A program made the translations under genes and the position numbers. From positions 214,811,245 through 214,875,244 of the forward strand of contig CM071568.1 of NCBI GenBank assembly GCA_036426205.1: 64,000 nucleotides of DNA, read 5' to 3'. Under the pieces are notes generated by a model. That model saw only the letters and a list, made by a program, of their open reading frames with translations, was not told the DNA's origin and ran no database searches. Shown piece after piece: positions 55,410 to 64,000 of the stretch. This DNA is from Ascaphus truei. Its lineage: Eukaryota > Chordata > Amphibia > Anura > Ascaphidae. Position 1 is the stretch's first letter. Each line of letters begins with the position of its first letter.

Positions 55410-55631
55410 AGTTAAGACACTGATTGGTACTGAGTTTGGAGCAGGGGAACCTGGTTCAATTCCCGCTGTCGGCTCCTTGTGACATTGGGCAAATCACTTT
55501 ATCTCCCAGTGCCCCAGACACCAAAAACATAGATTGTAAGCTCAACGGGGCAGGGACCTGTGCCTGCAAAATGTCTCTGTAAAGTGCTACGTAAAACTAG
55601 CAGCGCTATACAAGAACATGTTATTATTATA
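55410..55631 (+). mobile_element. tRNA-derived SINE
   Basis: A tRNA-like head has box B GGTTCAATTCC at 55453 and an A-box-like TTAAGACACTGATTGGTACT upstream. The body leads to ATTGTAAGCTCAACGGGGCA and AGCGCTATACAAGAACATG, a tail like that of Rex1/L2 LINEs, and ends in TTATTATTAT. The shared LINE-type tail suggests mobilisation by such a LINE. Confidence 0.65.
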
Positions 55632-57770
55632 AGAGTAATATTGTGCTTTTGCTTGTCTTGTTTGCCTTGTACACATGTTCCGCAGGCATCTGTAGTGATT
55701 AAGATCCTTGGTAGTGCCAGTTACTTTTAGCTTTTCCACAAGGCATCCCTGAACTGTTGAGTGCTATAAGGTCAGTTGTAACCCATGGAAGGTGTCCCCC
55801 CCGTACTCTTATTCTGCGTAGTGGAGCATGGATATCACAGCGTTTTAAGAACTCTGATTGGAAATAGTCGAGTGCAGAATCAGGGTCAGGAATTAAGTTG
55901 ATTCTATACCAAGGGAAGTTGGTAAGGTCAGCCAGAAACTGTTGTGGGTTAAAGTTTCTAAATGTTCTAGTGAGGAGAACTTTAGGGCTTGATTGGGGTG
56001 GTTTAATTTTCCTTACACAGTATACTATTGTATGGTCACTGAAAATGTCAGGAAGGATGCCAGAAGATTGGATTCTGCTGGGATTTGAGGAGAGAATCCA
56101 GTCTAGCAAGGAATGTTTATGAGATTTCAGGTTTGTCCGTGTGGGTTGGGAAATGAGTTGCGTTAGGTTAAGTGACTTGAGTTGTATCTGGATTTTGAGG
56201 TTTTTAGGGTCGAGCCAATTGAAGTTGATATCCCCAAGAACTAGCAGCTCACTCTTCTCATTCAGAGAGGAAATGGAGCCAAGAAACTGGGTGATCAGTC
56301 AGGGACTAGGGAGGTGGTAGATGCCAGCAACCAAGATAGGCTTAGAAAAGGGGAGGCAAATTTTGCTGATTACGATTTCAAAAGAGGGTGGGCTAATGGG
56401 GCAATTTAACAGTGTAAATTGTAAGGTGTCTGCAATATAAAATAACACCCATTCTCCTGTCTTTGACCTACAGTATCTCTCCTAGAAATGGAGTATACTT
56501 GAATGGCGATATTTGCATCAGGGGTTTTAGGGGTTAGCCATGTTTCTGTGAGAATGATAGCTTTGGGTATATACATAAGACACCATGCCCTTAGTTCATC
56601 CAGTTTGGGCAGCAGGCTCTGGATATTTATATGGGCGACAGATAGACCTTTTTTGGAATTTGAAAGGGGTATTCTCTGGGGTATGGGACAGAGTTGAAAA
56701 GGGAGGGTCTGGGTTAGGTTCAATATCACCTGCTAAAGAGAGTAATAGTATGCGTAGAAATTTGAGTAGTTGTTTGCAAGTTGTAAATGTGTGATTTTTG
56801 CCATTAGAGTGAGCGGGTGGTTGGTGTGCTTGTTTTCAGAGTTCTCCACCAACATTCATTAAATAGTGCAAGGCTTTTGAGTAGTCCAGGGTGTATGTGA
56901 TGTTGGGTGTGGGCCAGGAGGGAGGAGTTTGTTGTGGATAAAGAGAGTAACATTTCAATGAGGCCACGAGAAAGAACAAAATTAAGGTACATACCAGGTT
57001 AATTATCCCAGAGGTAGGTAATGCTGCATGAAGCTGTTGTGAGCCAAGTGAGTGTGTACAGACTAAACAGCAGGGGTGTACCTTTTCCTTGTCAAAGAGT
57101 TTTGCTGAATTGTAATGTTGTGAGGCTTGAAGGGGGGGGCAGTTGTGTGCAGTCAGTGTTGGGAGAGGCTGCAGTAAAATAAGGTGTAAAGGGGTGGGGG
57201 GTTATGTGTGCAGGCTAACAAGTAGGGATCATAGTGTGGTCAGAGTAGCTCACCGTTTGTTGTCTTGTGTAGAAGAGTTTACAGAAGATGCAGTCCCCAG
57301 TCACCTATAGTCAAACTATAGTCCAACTATTTAGTCTCACTTAAAGATCACTTAAAATGCATAATTTTAAATGCAAATTCCAACCCTGCTAATGCCTCCC
57401 TTAAACTGGTATTACATTTATACATCTAAGCAGTCACATGACCCCCCCCCCCCCAATAAATCTGCCTGTTACAAGTTGGACAATTAGCAGCACTCAGTTA
57501 AAAGGGAAAGAAACAAACACCTTTTGATATTCAAACACACCAAGATCAATAATAAAGGCAGGGTGTGGTATTTCTTTTAAAACAGGTGGATTGCAGATCA
57601 TTCAGTGGGTTAAAAACATTCAGGTGAAGAGATAATGCGATTAGTTCAATGTCACATCAGCGGAGTTTATATATCTTGCATGAAGAACAATAAGAATATA
57701 TACTATAGTCTAACTATATATTCTCACTTAAAGATGATCACATAAGATGCATTATTTTAGATGGCTTACA
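55632..57770 (-). mobile_element. L2-like LINE copy, 3'-truncated (minus strand)
   Basis: The minus strand carries the complete leader (57770-57000), the N-terminal region (56992-56804), the endonuclease start (56729-56406, HINIQSLLPKLDELRAWCLM, ILTETWLTPKTPDANIAIQ) and the endonuclease C-terminus (56109-55699, MLDWILSSNPSRIQSSG, DHTIVYCVRKI). It ends beside the SINE at 55631 without reverse transcriptase. The 2A-like segment reads AGDIEPNPDPP at about 56721, one residue from the DxExNPGP consensus. Confidence 0.75.
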
Positions 57771-58140
57771 TTATTTTCATTTATATGGGTACAGGCAAAA
57801 GAAACAAGATTTCAAATGTGGTGTTATAGATTGCTTACACATTTGCACTAAACCAAGAACAAGTAGAGTACTGTACCACAACTACCAAAAATCACTGTAG
57901 AACATAACATTATACTAAGATACCAGGGATATGGGTTAAAGTGGAACAAAAGAAAGCAAAAATACATGCTGAATGTATTGAAGAAAGAGTTGTATCTTAA
58001 CAAAATAGACTATATTATAGTGTGTCACTAAGTGCAGCACTCAAATGCATAACTTGCCATATGATGTGGAATGCCACAACAAATGAAAATGGTAATCATT
58101 ATTAATACTAATCACTCAATTAGTTTAGACATGAATATTA
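57771..58140. other. no gene seen
   Basis: A/T-rich spacer. Confidence 0.4.
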
Positions 58141-58142
58141 TA

Positions 58143-58539
58143 CTGCACCGACACACTTTATTCGAGCAAATACCCGGTATGTACCTGGCAGATACCTGGA
58201 ATGCGCCACTCCTCACCTCTGACAAGCCCCGTTGCATTTGCCTTCCCAGCCTGGGTTCATGCCTGGCTGATGGGCGGCTGATCTGTTAAATGATAATGAT
58301 TAGGATTTAATAGGCTTCAATGCTTCGCGTGTCTACCAGATGGCATAAATTCATGAATTGTAATGCAGTATATATATATATACTGTGCAGTATTGCAGCC
58401 AGCGGGAATAAAATGCTTCAATCCCTGCTTGGAAAATAACTCAATGCACTCGGGCAGAAAACAGTCACAAACCTCAATACACCCGGGTATACCCGAATTC
58501 GTGGGACTAGCCAAGCTCGAATAAAGTGTGTCGCCAGTG
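58143..58539 (+). mobile_element. TTTATTCGAG MITE (M1), intact copy
   Basis: 397 bp between TA dinucleotides. It begins CTGCACCGACACACTTTATT and ends AATAAAGTGTGTCGCCAGTG. The left 220 bp and right 175 bp correspond to the ends of the 13625-20333 element. The centre is a short ATATATATATATACTGTGCA joint. Confidence 0.9.
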
Positions 58540-58541
58540 TA

Positions 58542-59928
58542 CACTATAAAAAGAGGAATAGACTACATACTGTAATTGAATTATAATATGTTGTAAAATA
58601 TAAAAATGATACATACACATAATTGTAATCCTTCACCCACATACAGTAGCAAGCAAATAATGTTGTTGCTGATTGTCACATCACATTACTATTTTTCATA
58701 GTAAGCAACTAAGAATTTGCATTTTTATATTAATAGAAAAGGCCTACAGTGCTAAGTTGGATTTCCTTTGGGTCTGTCCACTCGAATTATTGTAAAATAG
58801 ATAGCAGCAATTTTTGTGACGGTTATACTGTATATACACAATTACAGTACTTTACAGCCTCTGCATTATGTTTCCAAGTCCTATATTGACCCATCACCAG
58901 AAGTGTGTAGATATGTGAACTAAGGAGTTATAAAAAATATGATCACATCTATTTTCAGAAATAAAACAGCAAATGTTGTACAAATAAATCTGGATTTGAA
59001 GCATCTATGTATGCAATTAAAAAAATGATTATACACATTGTTTATATGCAAGAACAGTATATCTTTATTTGTAGTGTCATCCATGTGCCTAGTGTTTCAC
59101 AGCAGTAATAGATGTAACCAGATAATTAGAGACAAAATGGAAATAAGCGCTTCAAACATAAAAGTCAAATTTAGGAAAAGGAGTCTGTTCCTCGTAGAGC
59201 TTACAGTTTAAGGGGCAATTCTATTTTCAAAGTCAATGGTGAATTTTGGCCCAAAATAGCCAGATTGCCTGCTTAGGCAAATATTGAATACAGAATATGC
59301 CCCCCAAGTGGTATGCAGGGAGAACATACAAAGACAGTAGGAGTATGCTGTGGTAAATGCGTATGCAAGGGATAATGGTAAGTATGTAATGTATACAAGA
59401 TACAATTACTTTGGAGCTACTGTACTTAAATGCTTTGTTTAAAAGGTTGTCACAGGAAGACATAGATGCTATAGGAAGGTGCAGTAGAACTCTTACATTT
59501 CCATTACACTGTACTCCGAACAGCAAACATAATGATTGTTTCCAATTTATAGACCAATTAAAGAATTCCAGCAACAACTCAGTTTTGTGTAAAACCCTTA
59601 TTCAATGTGCTGTGAATCGTCATCCCTCTGCTTGCTCTAATTTTAGTCTCATTGATTTGAATGGCACTAAACTTTTTTCCAGCACATGGTAGTGACTTCA
59701 CAGCATATTGAATAAGTCCCTAAATCTTAGGCCACAGCTCAGGAAATTCATTATTTTTTTCACAACCATCATTATCTAAAAAATTAACATAGGTATTAAA
59801 AGTGAAGACACAAAATTAGTAGGTCATACTTAATGTACCCAGTCCACCCTTTCTGCAGAGAATAGTAAAAACCGACTATAAGCTCAAAGAAACAGAAACT
59901 GTGGCTGTATGGAGCCAATGATCATAAG
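58542..59928. other. no gene seen; LINE-tail scrap at 59060-59220
   Basis: Mostly A/T-rich. 59060-59220 resembles an inverted LINE 3' end (AGAGCTTACAGTTTAAGGGG), similar to 63650-63810. The frames at 59208-59692 have no recognised domain. Confidence 0.35.
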
Positions 59929-59933
59929 GAGTT

Positions 59934-60723
59934 TGTAAGGGATAAGGGGACACGCGCCTCTCAGCGGGTCCCCGTCAACTCAGCTCCCAGTGCGGCTGTC
60001 AGCTCCGGTTCCCCACTCCCTCGGCTCCTTACCTCTCCTGCCCCCACGCCGTGCCGCTCCTCCTCGGCGCACGCCGCATCCTCCACCGCGCGTCTGGGGC
60101 GCACGCACGGCAAGCTTATAGAGTGTGCGCGCACCCGATCCTCTTACTCGTCCTCCCGTGCCGCTGGCTCCGCTCCCCATCGGCTGCAGGCGATTTCAAC
60201 TACTCACCTCTCTGAATCCCTCCCTGCTCACCTGGACCTATCCCTGGGATCACTCAGACAGGCCTCCGCTCTACCCCTTGCTACCATTGGTCCTCCTGCA
60301 TTTATAACCCCAGTCTGCCCTTTCCTTCCTCGCTCTGCATAGTTCTTCTGTGACTCCTGTGTGCAGCTGTCTATGCCAAGCTCTGTTCTCTGTTACAGCT
60401 CTTGTTCCTGTCCCTGCCCCTGTTGGATACCTTTGGATTTGATTTCGGCTCTTGTTTGACTACGTGTACCTCGCAACCCCAGGACTCGGCTTTGGATCTC
60501 ACTACGCTGCTTTCTCCTGCCCCTGACCCACGGCTCTTGGATATTGACCCTCTGACTTCTGGAACCCCGGACTCAGCAAGTATCACGTTAACTCTTTCTC
60601 ACCAGGCCCGGCAACTCACCTTACCACACTCGAGGCACGCCCTCACTGCTGTGGGTGCGTGTTATACCCTTACCCACCTCAGTACTGGGGACTGGCCAGG
60701 TCTGCGGGCATACAGGCATTACA
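59934..60723 (+). mobile_element. solo LTR with 5-bp target duplication
   Basis: It begins TGTAAGGGAT, ends GGCATTACA (TGTAA...TTACA), and is flanked by GAGTT at 59929-59933 and 60724-60728. At 790 bp it contains a CpG-rich 5' part, a TTTATAACC TATA-like site near 60300 and a pyrimidine-rich 3' part. The flanking duplication with a single LTR shows excision of the internal part by LTR-LTR recombination. Orientation is arbitrary. Confidence 0.8.
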
Positions 60724-61032
60724 GAGTTAAAGCAGGGCACTGATGGGGTTAAGTGGAAGATAAGCACTGGTGTGAATAGGAGGTAATGGAGGGATGGAGG
60801 TATGGTGCAGATCCGTGAATATCATACCTGTTGCACCGGTAAGGAAAGGTATATTCTCCATGACAAGCCAACCGCAGCTGCAATATATAGACCCATGTCT
60901 CTGTGTAAGTGTCCCGTGTTGAGTAACTCTATTACTCACAATCAATCACTGTTTCCCGCTCATCGACAGCAACATGGTGTATCCAGGATAGGGTAATCTG
61001 TGTCTCCCTGTGGCGTCTCTCCGATCGAAAAA
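60724..61032. other. no gene seen
   Basis: Unique-looking sequence without features. Confidence 0.35.
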
Positions 61033-61360
61033 TGCAGAGCAGGAACAGAAGATCAGCAATGAGGTAAAATTAAAAATAATTTATTGGACTACATAAAATG
61101 ATATACAATTCACAAACAAACAACGAATCCTCCTCCCATGCGTTTCACGCCCTCTCTGGCGCTTTCTCAAGGAATATACTTGAGAAAGCGCCAGAGAGGG
61201 CGTAAAACGTGTGGGAGGAGGATTCTTTTTTTTGTTTGTGAATTTTTATATAATTTTATGTAGTCCAATAAATCATTTTTACTTCATTGCTGTGAGTTCT
61301 GCATCAACTATGGGCAGCCGTGTCACTGATCTTCTGTTCCTGCACCCTTTCTGCAGAGCT
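61033..61360. repeat. foldback repeat with about 110-bp inner arms
   Basis: GAATCCTCCTCCCATGCGTT followed by GCGCTTTCTCAAG is repeated in inverse after a 7-bp GAATATA loop at about 61174. Pairing extends outwards through TTTATTGGACTACATAAAAT and CAGGAACAGAAGATCAG. The right arm has an extra 33-bp piece. There is no coding capacity. Confidence 0.85.
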
Positions 61361-61738
61361 GTTAGTTTTCTAGAGAAAACTTTACATACACTAATTGTAG
61401 TTTTACAGAGGAATTTCTTCTCTTTCTGTTTCAAAATCCACTGCCCAATTCACTCACTGGCTTAAGTACAGATGGTTGAAACAAGGGTCTATATAGTCAA
61501 GTTTTCTAACCGCTAAATTAAAGCAAGAATTACACCAGATTTATCATATAAAATGAAACCCTCAGAAATAATTGTATTTAAGATTAAATTGTATTTCCCC
61601 CCTGATAAATCTGTTGCAGTTTTTTTGCACTAGTATTACTCCAATTTCAAAGCTGAGAGACTTTGATAAATAGATCTCAAAGTACCTTCAAACATTGATA
61701 TATGTACATTTATTTTCACTTATCCCTGAAAAAGTATG
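61361..61738. other. no gene seen
   Basis: A/T-rich spacer. Confidence 0.4.
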
Positions 61739-61740
61739 TA

Positions 61741-62100
61741 CACTACCGACACGCTTTATTACTCTGCGGCCAGATCCGCAAGCCGGGAGATTTCCCGGCT
61801 TGCTAGTGGCAGCCCCTCGGCGTGCCGCGCGTCATAGACGCGCGGTCACGCGTCTTCGGGAGCGTGCGCCCCCTGCACGCGCGTCCAGGGGCTCCCCGAG
61901 GGAGCCCTGGTGTCCCGCGATCGCGGGACAGCGGCAGGGGGTTCCGGGGGACCCGGTGGACCCGGCAGCGGTAGGGAGAGTGCCCCGATCGGAGGGCGCT
62001 CTTCCGCTGCTTCGGCGCGCGCCCGTCACTCTCGGGCGCGCGCCAGGCTACTGCTGCGGCCAAGAATGGGCAAATGCTCGAATAAACTTGGCCGCAGCAG
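61741..62100. mobile_element. hairpin-chain MITE, copy 2 (TA-flanked)
   Basis: 360 bp between TA dinucleotides (61739, 62101). It differs from 10124-10483 at only a few sites. The hairpins are preserved, including the one at GCGTGCGCCCCCTGCACGC (imperfect in copy 1). The terminal stem is less perfect here (CTGCGGCCAAG/CTTGGCCGCAG). Confidence 0.9.
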
Positions 62101-62102
62101 TA

Positions 62103-63171
62103 TATGTTTTATGTATTTGTTATTAACTCCTTCAATGCCATAGGGTGGCCAGCTGAACTCATTGCTGTAGCCCCTTTAGGCACTCAAGGGGTTAAATAAT
62201 ACTTATTCTAATCCACATCATAAATCCACCTGATTACTTTTACAATGCCGATTTACCTTACCCGTGTAAACCTGAAAACTACTAAGCTGGGAGTAATCAA
62301 AGAGTGCGCGGGGTATCACAGCTGATCTCATGGTAACACCCATTGACTTGCATGGCAGTTACCGGCAGGTTTTGATATCCCGCATTGTTTTTTTTTTTTT
62401 TTTTTTAACTCCCAGCCTATTAGAGAAAGGAGAGCCCCTTTCTTTATGACTGGGGATATCCAAAATTAACATTTTAGACAGGTAATGTATATCACAATCA
62501 TTACTCAGTTCATTTTCAGAGTGTTGACAAATGTTACCCCTTTAGCATGTAATGCTTCTATGAATGTGTTTTATATTACTTTAAAACTCTGAGAACTACC
62601 ACCAAGTATGCAAATGCATTATGGAGTGAAATGTGTCCTCTCAATATGACAAAAAACTGTTACCTTATGTAACATGTCTCAGTACCCACAAAGGGGTATG
62701 TAAAATAGCCACAGCCAGTAATTTCTAGAGATGTGTGATTAACCCAGTGTTTTTGTTTTGAGTTTAGTGTAAAAAAAAATGTTGGTTTTGGAATACAGCA
62801 AAATATGAATTTTATTTGAAAAAAAATCATAAAGTTATGTAAACAATGTTTTGCTTTTTTAGTATTTATGTAATTACAATCTATTTTGTAAAAATAATAA
62901 TAACATCTACAAAAAACATATACAGCATATATACTTGTAGACACAGATCAGATGGCGATATCACATTCTCTATACCTACCTATATCAAATATAATTAATT
63001 ATATTTTGTAAGCCAACAGTTGGATGTTAACTGTTAACACAACTGGAACTGATTGATTGGTACAGTAAAGTATGCTGTATATTCTAAGAGAGTATGCGAC
63101 AGGTGAGATGGCAATATATTTGTGATAACCTATATATTCAAGTCCCCAACAGGTAAACTAAGGAAATATGT
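62103..63171. other. no gene seen
   Basis: A/T-rich with a poly-T run (about 62386-62406). No recognised domain. Confidence 0.4.
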
Positions 63172-63425
63172 AAAATGGTGGAAGTTCGGCGCAACTGCGC
63201 ATGTCTGAAAAAAGGCTCCCGGATGTCTCTTCAATAAACTTTATTATGCACACACCAGGGCTACACCAGCGTCTCCCCCTCAACGCGTTTCCTCTGTGTA
63301 AGGGTGAAACGCGTTGAGGGGGAGACGCTGGTGTAGCCCTGGTGTGTGCATAATAAAGTTTATTGAAGAGACATCCGGGAGCCTTTTTTCAGACATGCGC
63401 AGTTGCGCCGAACTTCCACCATTTT
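63172..63425. repeat. 254-bp near-perfect palindrome
   Basis: 120-bp arms (63172-63291 and 63306-63425) flank a 14-bp loop, CTCTGTGTAAGGGT. The arms include GAAACGCGTTGAGGGGGAGA and CATAATAAAGTTTATTGAAG. I saw no mismatch. The transcript of either strand would form one long hairpin. Confidence 0.95.
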
Positions 63426-63639
63426 CCTGATTCACTTTGACGGTGGCACGCAGTAGCAGGCGAGGAGAGTGGGTCCCAAACCGGAGGAGCAGGTGATGTA
63501 GCAATGTTATCCCCCTGCACCGGTTGATTCTGTGGCCCTGCATAGCTCCCTCGTACCACTCCAGTGTCTGATATCTCCAGACCTGTGTAATTACACTGAA
63601 GCGCACGACAGACTCCCTGGCACTTTTAAGGAAATATGT

Positions 63640-64000
63640 ATTTGTTGTATGTATTTCTTTATTTATATAGCGCTATCCAAGTACATAGTGCATTAGAGCC
63701 GTAATATATGTGACATAATATTAAAACCCATAATGGGAATAAGTTCTTCAGACATAAAAGAATAGGCAAAGGAGTGCCTGCCCCGTAGATCTTACCATCT
63801 CTGTGGTAACTGGGGAGAACTTACAGAGACTGAAGGAGAGTGTTCTGGAAAGTGCAACTTGCATGGGGCCAAGGTCAATGCATATGAGATGTATATTATC
63901 AGCCAGCGGGGTGCCGGGTGTATTGCGTAGTGGAGTCGGATGGTGCAGATATGGTAGGAAAGGTGTACTAAGAAGTGGAGAATGAAGGACAGATGGAGAT
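63640..64000 (-). mobile_element. probable LINE 3' end (minus strand), low certainty
   Basis: TTTCTTTATTTATATAGCGC at 63655, then CCCCGTAGATCTTACCATCT, resemble the inverted 3' end of a Rex1/L2-type LINE. The rest to the window end has no recognised domain. Confidence 0.4.

Noticed and set aside
55453..55463. A tRNA gene at the GGTTCAATTCC site
   Set aside because: Only a B box and a poor A box are present, with no cloverleaf, and a LINE-like tail follows, so it is a SINE.

Overview
The window looks like repeat-dense vertebrate nuclear DNA, most likely amphibian (anuran). I base this on the mix of L2/CR1-like and Rex1-like LINEs, an L1, Tc1/mariner elements, MITEs, a Polinton/Maverick, LTRs and long A/T-rich tracts with vertebrate polyadenylation and splice signals. 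I found no host protein-coding gene. Every coding remnant I can name belongs to a mobile element, and almost all are broken by stops or frameshifts.

Layout. 0.2-0.9 kb: minus-strand gag fragment with a SCAN-like domain. 1.56-20.66 kb: one L2-like LINE (copy A) cut into pieces by later insertions. The insertions are a second L2 (copy B, 4.15-9.09 kb), a 5'-truncated L1 (10.05-11.60 kb) carrying a hairpin-rich MITE, and an 8.1-kb TAA-flanked DNA transposon (12.50-20.60 kb). That transposon holds a TA-flanked Tc1/mariner-like element (13.63-20.33 kb), which encodes a forkhead-like protein and an intron-split DDE transposase remnant and has 1.8-kb inverted arms. 23.2-25.1 kb: GT/GA-rich tracts, an assembly gap and DNA-transposon ends. 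26.20-33.76 kb: a Polinton with 6-bp target duplication ATTGCT, long terminal repeats, integrase, capsid, polymerase and ATPase remnants, and a tRNA-Leu-like gene in one terminal repeat. 34.5-36.1 kb: Tc1 element. 38.4-40.5 kb: G-rich minisatellite and (GAT)29. 40.88-43.51 kb: a second intron-containing Tc1/mariner-like element related to the 13.6-20.3 kb one. 43.9-50.8 kb: GC-rich repeats, MITE copies, L2 and Rex1-like fragments. 52.7-54.8 kb: two LTRs, a minisatellite and a CRE/CCAAT hairpin module. 55.4-57.8 kb: SINE plus minus-strand L2. 58-64 kb: MITEs, a solo LTR with 5-bp duplication and two long palindromes.

How the parts relate. The DDE fragment at 17 kb and the exons at 41 kb are the same kind of transposase. 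The ends of both elements, and of five short MITEs (three of about 400-470 bp, two of 360 bp), share a terminal motif ending in TTTATT or TTATTCGA, next to TA. The simplest reading is one Tc1/mariner-like lineage, with an intron-containing transposase and possibly a forkhead-type DNA-binding protein, that also mobilised the MITEs. The forkhead-like gene is the least expected item in the window.
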